A DNA stretch of 64,000 nt, from NCBI RefSeq assembly GCF_013200955.2, contig NZ_CP053697.2, forward strand, positions 372,001 to 436,000, read 5' to 3'. The stretch is from Pseudomonas campi. GTDB lineage: Bacteria; Pseudomonadota; Gammaproteobacteria; Pseudomonadales; Pseudomonadaceae. Positions 1 to 11,800 of this stretch are shown here, one piece after another (the stretch's first letter is position 1; every line of letters begins with the position of its first letter). Below the pieces are notes generated by a model. It had not been told where the DNA came from. It saw nothing but the letters and a program-made list of their open reading frames with translations, and searched no databases. The position numbers and the translations under genes are program-made.

Positions 1-13
1 GGGCTGCCTGTAA
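1..13 (+). CDS. hisB: 3' end of hisB (imidazoleglycerol-phosphate dehydratase), partial
   Basis: Only the last codons are in the window: Gly-Cys-Leu followed by TAA at 11-13, directly before the hisH start. Pseudomonas HisB proteins, as I remember them, end in Lys-Gly-Cys-Leu, and hisB normally precedes hisH. The call rests on this short tail plus position, so it is an inference. Confidence 0.6.
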
Positions 14-652
14 ATGCAGACGGTCGCAGTAATCGACTACGGCATGGGCAACCTGCACTCGGTGGCCAAGGCCCTCGAGCACGTCGGTGCTGGCAAGGTG
101 CTGGTGACCAGCGATGCCGCCGTGATTCGCGAAGCCGACCGCGTGGTATTCCCCGGTGTCGGCGCGATCCGCGACTGCATGGCCGAAATCAAGCGCCTGG
201 GCTTCGACAGCCTGGTGCGCGAAGTCAGCCAGGATCGGCCGTTCCTCGGTATCTGCGTCGGCATGCAGGCCTTGCTCGAGCGCAGCGAGGAGAACGATGG
301 GGTCGATTGCATCGGCTTGTTCCCCGGTCAGGTGCGTTTCTTCGGCAAGGATCTGTATGAAGGCGGCGAGCACCTGAAGGTGCCGCACATGGGCTGGAAT
401 CAGGTGGCGCAGGTGGTCGAGCACCCGCTGTGGCACGAGATTCCCGACCAGGCGCGCTTCTACTTCGTGCACAGCTACTACATCGAGGCCGGCAACCCGG
501 CCCAGGTGGTCGGTGGCGGCCACTACGGCAAGGACTTCGCTGCGGCGCTGGCCGAAGGCTCGAAGTTCGCCGTGCAGTTCCACCCGGAGAAGAGCCATAC
601 CCATGGCCTGCAGCTGTTGCAGAACTTCGTCGGCTGGAATGGCCGCGCGTAA
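14..652 (+). CDS. hisH: Imidazole glycerol phosphate synthase, glutaminase subunit HisH
   Basis: HisH is the class I glutamine amidotransferase subunit that hydrolyses glutamine and channels ammonia to HisF for the fifth step of histidine synthesis; it acts in the cytoplasm. At 212 residues it has normal length. The nucleophile is Cys81 in the GICVGMQ motif, and the His190/Glu192 pair sits in FHPEKS near the C-terminus. The N-terminal IDYGMGN is typical of the family. The ATG lies one base after the TAA of the preceding gene, and the DUF2164 gene begins immediately after its own stop, so the genes look translationally coupled. No odd features; the partner HisF is present at 1696. Confidence 0.97.
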   Translation: MQTVAVIDYGMGNLHSVAKALEHVGAGKVLVTSDAAVIREADRVVFPGVGAIRDCMAEIKRLGFDSLVREVSQDRPFLGICVGMQALLERSEENDGVDCIGLFPGQVRFFGKDLYEGGEHLKVPHMGWNQVAQVVEHPLWHEIPDQARFYFVHSYYIEAGNPAQVVGGGHYGKDFAAALAEGSKFAVQFHPEKSHTHGLQLLQNFVGWNGRA

Positions 653-910
653 ATGAGCCGGGGCAAGAAAATCCCGCAGCTGGAGCTCGCAGGGCCCCAG
701 CAGCAGGCCGCGCTGCAGACACTCGGGCGCTTTCTGGAAGAACGCTTCGAGCTCGAGCTGGGCTCGTTCGAAGTGCAGGAAGTGCTCGACCTGATCAGTC
801 GCGATATTGCTCCGCATTACTACAACAAGGCGATCTCCGATGTGCAGGCGGTGCTGTCCGACCGCTTCGCCAGCCTGGAAAGCGACCTGTGGGCGCTCGA
901 GAAGAGCTGA
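653..910 (+). CDS. DUF2164 family protein
   Basis: An 85-residue basic-to-acidic small protein whose ATG follows the hisH TAA with no gap. It resembles the DUF2164 family found in the his operon of many pseudomonads: a central helical stretch with IxRDIAPHYYNKAI (about residues 48-61) and an acidic C-terminus. No signal peptide or membrane segment is visible. No biochemical role is known to me; its fixed place between hisH and hisA suggests co-expression with histidine enzymes but does not prove a role in the pathway. Confidence 0.85.
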   Translation: MSRGKKIPQLELAGPQQQAALQTLGRFLEERFELELGSFEVQEVLDLISRDIAPHYYNKAISDVQAVLSDRFASLESDLWALEKS

Positions 911-947
911 CCTTTTACCGAATTCATGACTTGAGCAGGTTCAACCG

Positions 948-1685
948 ATGCTGATTATCCCCGCTATCGATCTCAAGGACGGCGCCTGCGTGCGTCTGCG
1001 CCAGGGCCGCATGGAAGACTCCACGGTGTTCTCCGATGATCCGGTGAGCATGGCCGCCAAGTGGGTCGAGGGCGGCTGCCGCCGTCTGCACCTGGTCGAT
1101 CTGAACGGTGCCTTCGAAGGCCAGCCGGTCAACGGCGAGGTGGTCACCGCCATCGCCAAGCGCTACCCGCACCTGCCGATCCAGATCGGCGGCGGCATCC
1201 GCTCGCTGGAAACCATTGAGGCCTACGTCAAGGCCGGCGTCAGCTACGTGATCATCGGCACCAAGGCGGTGAAAGACCCGCAGTTCGTCACCGATGCCTG
1301 CAAGGCCTTCCCGGGCAAGGTCATCGTTGGCCTGGACGCCAAAGACGGCTTCGTCGCCACCGACGGCTGGGCCGAAGTGTCGACTGTGCAAGCGACTGAT
1401 CTGGCCAAGCGTTTCGAGGCCGACGGCGTCTCCGCCATCGTTTATACCGACATCGCCAAAGACGGCATGATGCAGGGCTGCAACGTCGAGGCCACTGCGG
1501 CCCTGGCCGCAGCCAGCAAAATCCCGGTGATCGCTTCCGGCGGCATCCACAACCTTGGTGATATCGAGAAGCTGCTGCTGGCCCGTTCGCCGGGCATCAT
1601 CGGCGCCATCACCGGCCGCGCGATCTACGAAGGCACCCTGGATGTCGCCGAGGCGCAAGCCTTCTGCGACGCCTATAAAGGCTGA
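948..1685 (+). CDS. hisA: Phosphoribosylformimino-5-aminoimidazole carboxamide ribotide isomerase HisA
   Basis: HisA opens the ribose ring of ProFAR in an Amadori rearrangement, feeding HisH/HisF. The 245-residue protein has the half-barrel duplicated signature: IPAIDLKDG with the catalytic Asp8, and GLDAKDG with Asp130. The phosphate-binding loops QIGGGIRS and IASGGIHN are also present. The start at 948 follows a 37-base gap after the DUF2164 stop. Ten bases separate its TGA from the hisF ATG, so the two are almost certainly co-transcribed. Confidence 0.97.
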   Translation: MLIIPAIDLKDGACVRLRQGRMEDSTVFSDDPVSMAAKWVEGGCRRLHLVDLNGAFEGQPVNGEVVTAIAKRYPHLPIQIGGGIRSLETIEAYVKAGVSYVIIGTKAVKDPQFVTDACKAFPGKVIVGLDAKDGFVATDGWAEVSTVQATDLAKRFEADGVSAIVYTDIAKDGMMQGCNVEATAALAAASKIPVIASGGIHNLGDIEKLLLARSPGIIGAITGRAIYEGTLDVAEAQAFCDAYKG

Positions 1686-1695
1686 GGATTCCGAC

Positions 1696-2466
1696 ATGGC
1701 GCTGGCTAAACGCATCATCCCTTGCCTGGACGTGGATAACGGCCGCGTGGTCAAGGGCGTGCAGTTCGAGAACATCCGCGACGCCGGCGACCCGGTGGAA
1801 ATCGCCCGCCGCTACGATGAGCAAGGTGCCGACGAAATCACCTTCCTCGACATCACTGCCAGCGTCGACGGCCGCGACACCACCCTGCACACGGTCGAGC
1901 GCATGGCCAGCCAGGTGTTTATCCCGCTGACCGTGGGTGGCGGTGTGCGCACCGTGCAGGACATTCGCAATCTGCTGAATGCTGGCGCCGATAAAGTGTC
2001 GATCAACACCGCGGCGGTCTTTACCCCCGAGTTCGTCGGCGAGGCGGCCGCGCGTTTCGGCTCGCAGTGCATCGTCGTCGCCATTGACGCCAAAAAAGTC
2101 TCGCTGCCCGGTGAAACCCCGCGCTGGGAAATCTTCACCCACGGCGGGCGCAAGCCGACTGGCCTCGACGCCGTGCTGTGGGCGAAGAAGATGGAAGACC
2201 TCGGTGCCGGCGAAATCCTCCTGACCAGCATGGATCAGGACGGTGTGAAGAGCGGCTACGACCTCGGCGTCACCCGCGCCATCAGCGAGAGCGTGGGCAT
2301 CCCGGTGATCGCCTCCGGCGGCGTCGGCAACCTCGAACACCTGGCCGCCGGCATCCTCGAAGGCAAGGCCGATGCGGTGCTCGCCGCGAGCATCTTCCAC
2401 TTCGGCGAATACACCGTGCCGGAAGCCAAGGCCTACCTGGCCAGTCGTGGGATCGTCGTTCGCTGA
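1696..2466 (+). CDS. hisF: Imidazole glycerol phosphate synthase, cyclase subunit HisF
   Basis: HisF uses ammonia from HisH to cyclise PRFAR into imidazole glycerol phosphate and AICAR. I chose the ATG at 1696 (product begins [16 protein letters not shown]) because the family starts there; the same frame is open further upstream inside hisA. The protein has 256 residues with catalytic Asp12 and Asp131 and the phosphate-binding GGGV and ASGGVG loops. It is the last gene of the his cluster in this window; the giant-protein block begins after a 361-base gap. Confidence 0.97.
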   Translation: MALAKRIIPCLDVDNGRVVKGVQFENIRDAGDPVEIARRYDEQGADEITFLDITASVDGRDTTLHTVERMASQVFIPLTVGGGVRTVQDIRNLLNAGADKVSINTAAVFTPEFVGEAAARFGSQCIVVAIDAKKVSLPGETPRWEIFTHGGRKPTGLDAVLWAKKMEDLGAGEILLTSMDQDGVKSGYDLGVTRAISESVGIPVIASGGVGNLEHLAAGILEGKADAVLAASIFHFGEYTVPEAKAYLASRGIVVR

Positions 2467-2622
2467 TCTGGCAACGGGCGGGGCGTGCAAGGCGCTCCGC
2501 CATCCCTCACAAAGGCGCGATCAGTACTATTACTTAATAGTGCTTCAGCCATTTCCTGATTTCCGCATCTCGTCCACGGCGTTATGCATTCTGTCGGCTA
2601 AACGGCTCTAGGCAAAATGGCG

Positions 2623-2653
2623 TTCTGCCAGCATGCTAGGCTTAATGGCAGAA
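2623..2653. repeat. Perfect 8-bp inverted repeat upstream of the giant gene
   Basis: TTCTGCCA at 2623-2630 pairs with TGGCAGAA at 2646-2653 across a 15-base spacer. No T-run follows, so an operator-like site is as likely as an RNA hairpin. It ends seven bases before the FleQ-like box. Confidence 0.45.
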
Positions 2654-2660
2654 AAGCGTT

Positions 2661-2674
2661 GTCAATAATTTGTC
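2661..2674 (+). promoter_or_regulatory. Candidate FleQ box
   Basis: GTCAATAATTTGTC matches the published P. aeruginosa FleQ consensus (GTCaNTAAAtTGAC, recalled from memory) at all but about two positions. FleQ is the c-di-GMP-responsive regulator of pel, psl and cdrA-type adhesin genes. The site lies 153 bases upstream of the giant gene's ATG, a plausible distance. The match is seen in the sequence; binding is an inference. Confidence 0.5.
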
Positions 2675-2690
2675 GGTGCTTGTCGGTGTG

Positions 2691-2714
2691 GCGTAGAAAA
2701 CTATTTTCTGACGC
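2691..2714. repeat. Imperfect inverted repeat near the giant gene
   Basis: GCGTAGAAAA pairs with TTTTCTGACGC, interrupted by a single extra G, around a 3-base loop. It lies 114 bases upstream of the start codon, inside the presumed promoter or 5' leader. It could be an operator or a leader hairpin. Confidence 0.4.
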
Positions 2715-2827
2715 ACGCTAAAGGTTCCAAGATTTCTGCCGTCAATTCGCAAACGGGATTCCCTCTCCGCGGTGGCATGCCTGGGTGGCAGAGCTAAGGC
2801 GGTTCACTCTGTGCAGGTACAAAAATA

Positions 2828-5800
2828 ATGAGCAGCATCTTTACTGGCCTGACTACCGCCCAAGTAGCCGCGTTGACCACCGCACAGATCGCGGCACTGA
2901 CCACCGAAGACATCGATGGTATGAGCACGGCGCAGATGGTTGCCTTTACCACGGCGCAGATTCCGGTGCTGTCTACCGAGAACATCCAGGCGCTGACTAC
3001 CGCCCAACTGCAAGCCATGCAGACGGTCGACTTCGCCGCCCTGACCAGTGATCAGATTCCCGCGTTCGATGCCGCCCAGACCGCGGCGCTGACCACTGCC
3101 CAGATCGTTGCACTGACCACCGCCCAGGCCGCCGCGCTAACCGCCACCCAGGCCGCTGCCCTGACTACCGCTCAGCTGCAGAAGATGCAAACCGCCGACT
3201 TTGCGGCGCTTGGCACTGATTCATTCGAGGCATTGACTACCGCCCAGGTGGTTGCCCTGACCACTGCCCAGATTGTTGCCCTGACCACCGCTCAGGCCGC
3301 CGCGATGACGCCCGCCCAGGCCGCCGTCCTGACCACTGCTCAGCTACAGAAGATGGAAAACGCCGACCTGGCGGCGCTCGGCACCGATGTGATCGAGGCG
3401 CTCTCCACCGCCCAGATCTTCAACCTGACCACCACTCAGGTGGCCAGCCTGACCAATGCCCAGGTGGCTGCCCTGGAAGTTCAGGATCTGGCAGTCATGA
3501 ACGCCGCCGCGATTAAGGCGCTGACCGCGACCCAAGTAGCGGCCCTGACCACCGAGCAGATCCAGTCCCTGAGCACGCTGCAGATTGCTGCGCTGGATAC
3601 CGATGTCAGTTCTTTCACCACCGCTCAGATTGTGGCCCTTGAGTCGCATCAGGTCGCCGCGCTGAATTCCGTGCAGGTTGGCGCTCTCACTCCGGCCAAG
3701 CTGGCGACTCTCGAGGCAGACGATATTGCCTTCCTCAGTACCGCGGTTGTTGCGGCGCTGAAGACCAATCAAATCGCCGGGCTGACCACTGCCCAGGTGG
3801 AAGCACTAACCACCCTGCAGGTCAGCAAGCTGACGTCTGCGCAGCTGGCCGCGCTGACTACCGCGCAGATTCAGGCTTTGGAAGATGCCGACCTCGCCGC
3901 CATCTCTACAGCCGTTATTGCTGGTTTGAGCACTGTGCAGGTCGCTGCGTTGACCACCGACCAGATCCAGGCTCTGACCAGTGCGCAAGTTGCCCGGCTG
4001 GATACTGCTGATGTGCGGGCGCTTACTGTCGCCCAGCTGGAGGCCATGGATAGTGCGCAGATTGGCGCCCTGACCGCGCCCCAGGTAGTGGCTCTGACCA
4101 CTACCCAATTGCAAGCCATTGAAGCGGGTGATCTTGCGGCATTGAGTACGGCCGCCATTGGCGCCCTGACCACGCTGCAGGTGAGCAAGCTGACCACCGA
4201 GCAGGTCGAAGCGCTGACCACCCTGCAGGTTCGTTCTCTGAAATCGACCCAGCTGGCAGCCTTGACCACCGCTCAGGTTCAGGCGCTCGAGGTTGAGGAT
4301 GTGGCGGCTATTTCCACAGCCAGCATTGCAGCGCTTACGACTGCACAGGTTGCCAAGCTCACTACCGATCAGATTCAGGCGCTGACTTCGGTGCAGATCA
4401 GCAAGCTGGACACGGCCGATATCAAGGCGCTGACCTCTGCGCAATTCGCCGTTCTGGATTCGGCTCAACTGGCGGGCCTCACCAGTGCTCAGGTGCTGGT
4501 GCTGACCACGGCGCAGATTGCCTCCATTGATGAGGCTTCCATCCCCAGCTTCGCCCCCGCCACCATTGCGGCGTTGTCCACGGCACAGGTGCGGGCGCTG
4601 ACAGTCGATCAGTTGGAGGCGCTGACTACCGCCCAGGCGCAAGCCTTGACGGCTACTCAAGTAGCCGCCCTTACCCCCGCGAAAATTGCGGCGATCGAGG
4701 CCGAGGACCTGGCCGTTATCAACACTGCGGCCATCAAGGGGCTGACCACTGCCCAGGTGCAGGCCCTGACCAGTGATCAGGTGGCGGCCCTGACTTCCGC
4801 GCAGATCAAGGCCATGGATGTGGTGGACGTAGCCGCCCTCAGCTCCGACAGTATCGCGGCCCTGAGTACCCTGCAGATCAGCGCCTTGACCGCCGGGCAG
4901 ATCGCCGCGCTGACCACCGCGCAGATTGCCGCCATCGATGACACCAGCCTGGCCGTATTGTTGCCCGCAACCATTGCCGGCCTGACCACTGCACAGATTC
5001 GCGCCCTGACCAACGATCAACTGGTTGCGCTGACCACCGCGCAGGCTGCTGCGTTGACCGGTACTCAGGTAACTGCCCTGACCGTGGCGCAGATTGCCGC
5101 CTTGGAAGCGGCGGATGTCGCGAAGCTTTCTACGGCCGCCATCGTCGGCCTGACCAGTGCTCAGGTGGCAGCTCTGACTGACGGTCAGCTGCAGGTGCTG
5201 ACTACTGCGCAGATTGCCAAGATCGATGCAATTGACCTCAAGGGTCTGAGCACTGCCGATATCGAGCTGCTGAGTGTCGCTCAGATTGGCGCCCTGACCG
5301 CGACGCAGATAGCCGCCCTGACAACAGATCAGGTGCGTGCCATTGAGGTCGGTAGCATTCCCTCGCTGTCGGCTGCCGTCATCAAAGCCATGAGCACGGC
5401 GCAGGTTGCCGCGCTGACCACCGACCAGATCGTTGCTCTGACTTCTGCCCAGGTTGCTGCTCTCGATCCCGCCGATTTTGCCGCGCTGGGCGTGGCCCAG
5501 TTGGTCGCCCTCAGCCCAGCCCAGGCGGCGGTGCTGACCTCTGCGCAGATTGCTGCGCTGTCGCCTGCCAAACTGGCAGCGATGGAAGAGACCGATCTGG
5601 CCGCCCTGACTACCCAGGCTGTCAGAGGGCTGACCAGCGCCCAGATCGGCGCCTTGACCACCGATCAGATCGTTGCCCTGACCACCGCCCAGGCTGCTGC
5701 TCTCAGCACAGCGCAGATCGCCGGTCTGAAGACGGCGCAGATTGGTGCGCTTGAGGAGCAGGATCTGGCGGCGCTGTCCACCGCGGCCATCGCCGGCATG

Positions 5801-8800
5801 AGTACGGCGCAGATCGCCAGCCTGCAGGCTACCCAGGTCGATGACCTGACCACGCTGCAGATCCAGGCCATCCAGACGGTCGATATCAAGGCCATGACCA
5901 CCGACCAGATGGCTGCGCTCACCGCGCCTCAGGTCTCCTCCCTGACCATTCCGCAGCTGGTGGCCATGACCACCGCGCAGATCGATGCGCTGAACACGCC
6001 GCTCACTGCCGAGCAATTGGTCGCTCGCGAAATCGGTGCGCTGACCCCTGCGAATATCAGCGCGCTGACGACCGCACAGATCGCTGCCTGGACGACCGCC
6101 CATGCCGCCGCTTTGGTCTCGACCCAGGTCGTGGCCATGACCACGGCGCAAGTGCGCGCCTTTGAAACCGAAGACTTCCAGGCCCTCTCTGCCAGCGTGA
6201 TCACGGGCCTGAGCACCGCTCAGGTCGCCAAACTCAAGAACACCCAGATCGCGGCTCTAACGACCGAGCAGATCACGGCCCTGGAAGTGACGGATGTCAA
6301 GGTTCTTAGCACCGGGCAAATTGCGGCGCTGACCACTGTCCAGGCAGCAGTGTTGAGCACCGCACAGGCCATCGTGCTGACGACGGCGCAGATTCGCGCC
6401 CTGCAAACTGCCGATTTGGCTGCGCTCAGCACCTTCGCGGTGAGCAAGCTCACCGCAGCGCAGATCACTGCGCTGACCACCGCCCAAGTTGCCGCGCTGA
6501 CGTCCGATCAGGTTGAAGCCCTCAGCGTTGCCCAGATCAAGGCGCTGGGCACTGCCCAGGTCAAGGCGCTGGAGACCGACCAGATAGCTGCGCTGAGCTC
6601 TGCGCAGCTCTCCGCGCTGGAAACCGCCGATATACTGGCGCTGACCACCGACCAGTTGACTGCGCTGAGTACCGTTCAAATCGGTCAGTTGAGCTCAGCT
6701 CAGATCACCGCGCTGACCAGCAAGCAGATCATGGCGCTGGAAACCGATCAAATTGCCGCGCTGAAGACGGCGCAGATCGTCGCCATGGGTAGCGAAGACT
6801 TCAAGGCGCTGAGCGTCGAGCAGATTGCTGCGCTCGATAGCGCGCAGATCCGTGCCTTGCAGAGCGCGGATATTCTTGCCCTGACCACCGCGCAATTTGC
6901 CGCATTGAGCACCGAGCAGTTGGCGGCCCTGACCACGGCGCAGATCCGCGCCATCGAGACGGCTGATCTGCGTCAGCTGAGTACCCTGCAGATTGCCAGC
7001 CTCAGCTCCAGCCAGGTTGGCGCGCTGACCACGGCGCAAATCGCCAAGCTGCTGACAGCGCAAGTCGCCGCCCTGGAGACCCAGGATCTGGTCGCTCTCA
7101 GCACCGCTGCCATCGTCAGCCTGACCAACAATCAGGTGGCTGCGTTGAGTACCGCGCAGATCGCGGCGCTGACCACCGCGCAGATTCGCGCCATGCAGAC
7201 CAACGATCTTGCCGTGCTCGACGATGAGCAGATTGCCGCTCTGACCACCGCTCAGGTAGCCGCGCTGACCACCGCGCAGATCGCGGCCATGACGCCGGAA
7301 CAGATTGCTGCCTTGCAGATCCAGGATCTGGGCGTGCTCTCGACTGCCTCGATCAAGGCCCTGACCACCACCCAAGTGGCGGAACTCACGACCGAACAAC
7401 TGGCCGCGCTGTCGACCGCACAGCTGGCTGCGCTGGAAACTGCGGATATTCGCGTACTCAGCAATGAGCAGATCGCTGCACTGAGCAGCGACCAGGTCGC
7501 TGCGCTGAACACCGCTCAAGTGTCATCCCTGACCACGGCGCAGGTTTCCGTGCTGTCCACCGAGGACATCGCTGCGCTGGGTCTGCCGGCATTCAAGGCG
7601 CTGACTACCGCACAGCTGCGTGCCCTCGGTGAGGAACAACTGGCGGCGCTGACCACTGCCCAGGCGGCATCGCTGACCTCGGTGCAAATTCGTGCGCTGA
7701 CCGTTGGCCAACTGGCTGCTCTGGAAACAGCTGACCTGGCCGTGCTTGCCACCGCCAGCATTGCCGCCTTGCTCAGTGCGCAGGTGCAGGGGCTGACCGG
7801 TGAACAGATCGCCGCGCTGACCAGCGCGCAGATCAAGGCCTTGAGTACCCAACAGATTGCCCTGCTGAGCGAAGAGCAGGTGGCGGCCATCGAGACCGCA
7901 GACCTGCAGCAACTGACCACCGCCGCCATCCAGGCGCTGAGCTCCGCTCAGGTTGCGGCGTTGAGCAGCGATCAGGTCGCGATCCTCAGTACGGCGCAGA
8001 TCCGCGCCCTGGATACGGCGGATGTGGCTGCCCTGGCGCAGGAGCAGCTGATCGTACTGAGCAGTGCCCAATTGCAGGCGCTGACCACGGCGCAGATCGT
8101 TGCCCTGGGCTCCGATCAGGTAGCCGCGCTGAGCACCGATCAGATCGAGGCGCTGACCACGGCGCAGGTGCGCGTCTTGCAAACCGCCGATCTGCAGGCC
8201 CTGAGTGTCGAGCAGATCCAGACCTTGACCACCGCCCAGGTCGCCGCACTGACCACTGCCCAGGTGGCTGCCCTGACCTCGGATCAGGTCGCGGCACTGG
8301 AAATCGATGACCTCAATGTCCTCTCCACCGCCAGCATCAAGGCGCTTGGCAGCGATCAGGTCGCGGCCTTGACCACCGATCAGGTGGCAGCCCTGAGTAC
8401 CGCCCAGGTGGCGGCGCTGGACAGCCAGGATGTCGCCGCGCTCGGCACCGCGCAGATCGTCGCGTTGACCAACGAGCAGATGGCCGCCCTGAGTTCCAGC
8501 CAGTTCGCCGCGCTGGGCAGCGACCAGATCGCCGCCATCGAGATCGATGACCTGCAGCAACTGTCCACTGCCGTTATTCGTAACCTGAGCTCCGCTCAGG
8601 TGCAGGCCCTGACCACCGACCAGGTGCAGGCCTTGACCGGCTCACAAGTGTCTGCCCTGACTACCGCGCAACTGAACAAGTTGAGCACCGAGCAGATCGT
8701 CGCGCTGGATGCCGAGGACCTGACCCTGCTGAGCACGGCGCAAATAGCCGCGCTGACCACTGCCCAGGTGGCTGCCCTGACCGTGGAGCAGATTGCCAAC

Positions 8801-11800
8801 CTCGGCTCCCTGCAGCTTGGCGCCTTCGATACGGCGGACATTCGTGCCCTCGGCACGGCGCAAATAGTCGCGCTGACCGAAGAGCAAGTGGTCGTGCTGA
8901 GTTCCGCGCAATTTGCCGCTCTCACTACTGATCAGATCCGCGCCCTGGAGGCGCAGGACCTGGCCGCGCTGAGCAGCACCGCGATTGCCGGCCTGAGCAC
9001 GGCCCAGGCCGCCGCGCTGACCACCGCGCAGATTGCCGCGCTGACCGAGGACCAGGTTCCGGCCCTGACCAGTGCACAGATGGCGGTGCTCAGCACCGAA
9101 CAGGTCGCCGCATTCGAGCCTTTCGATCTAGCTGCTCTGGCGCCGAGCACCATCTCCGGCTTCAGTTCCGCGCAGATGGCCGCGCTGAGCACGGCGCAGA
9201 TCGCTGCGCTGACCTCCGATCAGATCGCCGCGCTGGATGCCTCCGATCTGGCCGCACTGACCACCGCACAGATCGTCGCGCTGACCGAGAATCAGGCGCG
9301 TGGCCTGACGTCCGCGCAGGTCGCCGCTTTGAGCACCGAGCAACTGGCTGCTCTGGAAACTGCCGATCTGGCCAAGCTGACCACCGCTGCCGTTGGTGCC
9401 CTGTCTTCGGCACAGCTGGCGGCTCTGACCCTGGATCAGGTCGCAGCGCTGACCGCCTCGCAGATGGGCAATCTGGCCACCGCCAGCCTGGCTGGCCTGA
9501 GCACCGAGCAGGTCGCGGCGCTGTCGTCCACCCAGGTGGCTGCTCTGGGTGTTGACCAGGTAGCCGTGCTCAGCACTGCCCAGATCGCGGCCCTGGATGC
9601 CGTCGACGTTGCCGCGCTGAGCAATACCCGCATCGTTGCCCTGACCACCGCCCAGGTGGCTGCCCTGACCCTGGCCCAGCTCGAAGCCCTGAGCACCTCG
9701 CAGGTGCGCGCACTGGAAACCGAAGATGTCGCCGCGCTGACCACTGAGCAAGTCGCCAGTCTCGATATCACCCAGGTAGCTGCACTGACCACTGCGCAGA
9801 TCGCTGCGCTGACCACGGCTCAGGTGCGCGCGCTAACCGTCGAGCAGCTTGAAGCGCTGAGCGGTACGCAGGTTGCCGCGCTGGAGACCGAGGATCTGGT
9901 GGCCCTGACCACCGATCAACTGCAGGCGCTGTCCACCGAGCAGGTGGCCGCCTTGAAGACCGCGCAGATCGCTGCCCTCACCACGGCGCAGGTCGTGGCC
10001 CTGGAAGCGGGTGACATCGCTGGTCTGAGCGCCGCCCAGCTGGTGGCACTGACCACCGCACAGGCCGCCGTGCTGACCGTCGAGCAGATCGCCGCGCTGA
10101 GCACGGCGCAGGTTCGCGCGCTGGAAACCGCCGATCTGGCGGTCCTGCCGACCGATCGCATCGCTGCCCTGAGCACCGTGCAGCTGGAAGCCCTGACCAC
10201 CGCGCAGGTGGTTGCCCTGACCACCGACCAGGCGCGTGCGCTGACGTCTGACCAGATGGCCGCGCTGACCACCGCGCAGGTGCGCGCGCTGGCTACTGAC
10301 GACCTGGCCGCGTTGACCAGCGATCAGATCGCTGCGTTGACCTCCGATCAGATCACCGCGCTGAGCAATGCTCAGGTAGTGGCCCTGACCACTGCTCAGG
10401 CCGCTGCCATCGAAGTGGCTGACCTGGCTGGCCTGACCACTGGCCAATTGCAAGCCATGCAGACCGATGATCTGGCCGCGCTGACCACCGCGCAGATCGC
10501 CGGCCTGAGCAACGCCCAGCTGGCTGCGTTGAGCACCGCGCAGATCGTTGCTCTGACCAGCAGCCAGGTGGCTGCCCTGACCAACGGTCAGGTAGCCTCC
10601 CTGTCGACCGCTCAGGTAAGGGCGCTGGAAACCGTCGACCTGGCGGCAATGACGACCGCACAGGTACAGGCGCTGACTACCGCCCAGGTAGTGGCATTGA
10701 GTACCGCGCAGGTAGCCAGCCTGACCCAGACCCAGGTTGCCGTGCTGGAAAGCAGCGATCTGCGCGCCTTGACCACGGCACAGATCGTTGCCCTGACCAC
10801 CGCGCAGATCCAGGCGCTGACCACCACCCAGATCACCCAGCTGACCAGCACTCAGATCGCCGCGCTGGAAACCGCCGATCTGGCGGCGCTGAGCCAGGAG
10901 CAGGTATTTGCCCTCAGTGGTTCGCAGCCGACCGCCCTGACCACCGCGCAGATCGCCAGTCTGCCGACCGCGCAGATCGCCGCCTGGCAGACTGCCGACC
11001 TGGCCAACCTCACTACCGAGCAGATTCAGGCGCTGACCACGGCGCAGATGCAGGCGCTGACCCTGGATCAGGTTCCGGCCCTGACCACCCTGCAGATCCG
11101 TGCTCTGGAAACTGCCGACCTGGCCGCGCTGACCGCCGAGCAGGTGGTTAATCTGACGACTGTACAGGTCGCGGCATTGACCACTGAGCAAATCCAGGCG
11201 TTGACCACTGCTCAAGTGGCTGCACTGGAAACTGTCGATCTGCGGGCGCTCACGACTACCCAAATCCGCGCCCTGGAAAGCGCCGATCTGGCAGCCCTCA
11301 CCGATGCCCAGATTGTGGCTCTGACCACCGCCCAGGTAGCGGCATTGACCACGGCGCAAATCAACAAGCTGACCGTCGGCCAGATCGCCGCGCTGGAGAC
11401 CGCCGATCTGGCGGCCCTGAGTACCGCGCAGATCGTCGCCTTGACCACGGCGCAGATCCAGGCGCTTGGCGCTGGCCAGATCGCCGCGCTGACCACTGCC
11501 CAGGTGCGTGCGATAGAGACCGCCGATGTGGCGGTGCTGACCGCCGAGCAGATTGCCGCGTTCACCACCGCGCAGATCCAGGCGCTGAGCACGGCGCAGA
11601 TCGTTGCCCTGACCACCGCGCAGATCCAGGCGCTGGAGCAGGCCGACCTGCAGGCGCTGACCACGGCGCAACTGGTCGCCATGCAAACCGTCGACCTGGC
11701 GGCCCTGCGTACCGACCAGATCGAGGCGCTGACCACCGCCCAGTTCGCGGCGCTGACCAGCAGCCAGCTGCTGGCCCTGACCACCGAGCAGGTCGCGGCT

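Larger units (their letters stand above)
2467..2827 (+). promoter_or_regulatory. Regulatory region between hisF and the giant repeat gene
   Basis: This 361-base gap has no convincing gene. It is richer in A/T than its flanks. It holds an inverted repeat (2623-2653), a FleQ-like box (2661-2674) and a second inverted repeat (2691-2714), all within about 200 bases of the giant gene. A GC-rich imperfect hairpin just after hisF (about 2473-2502) has no T-run, so I do not call it a terminator. No clear sigma-70 -35/-10 pair was found. Confidence 0.5.

Noticed and set aside
2473..2502. Hairpin after hisF as a terminator
   Set aside because: Stem is imperfect and no T-run follows.
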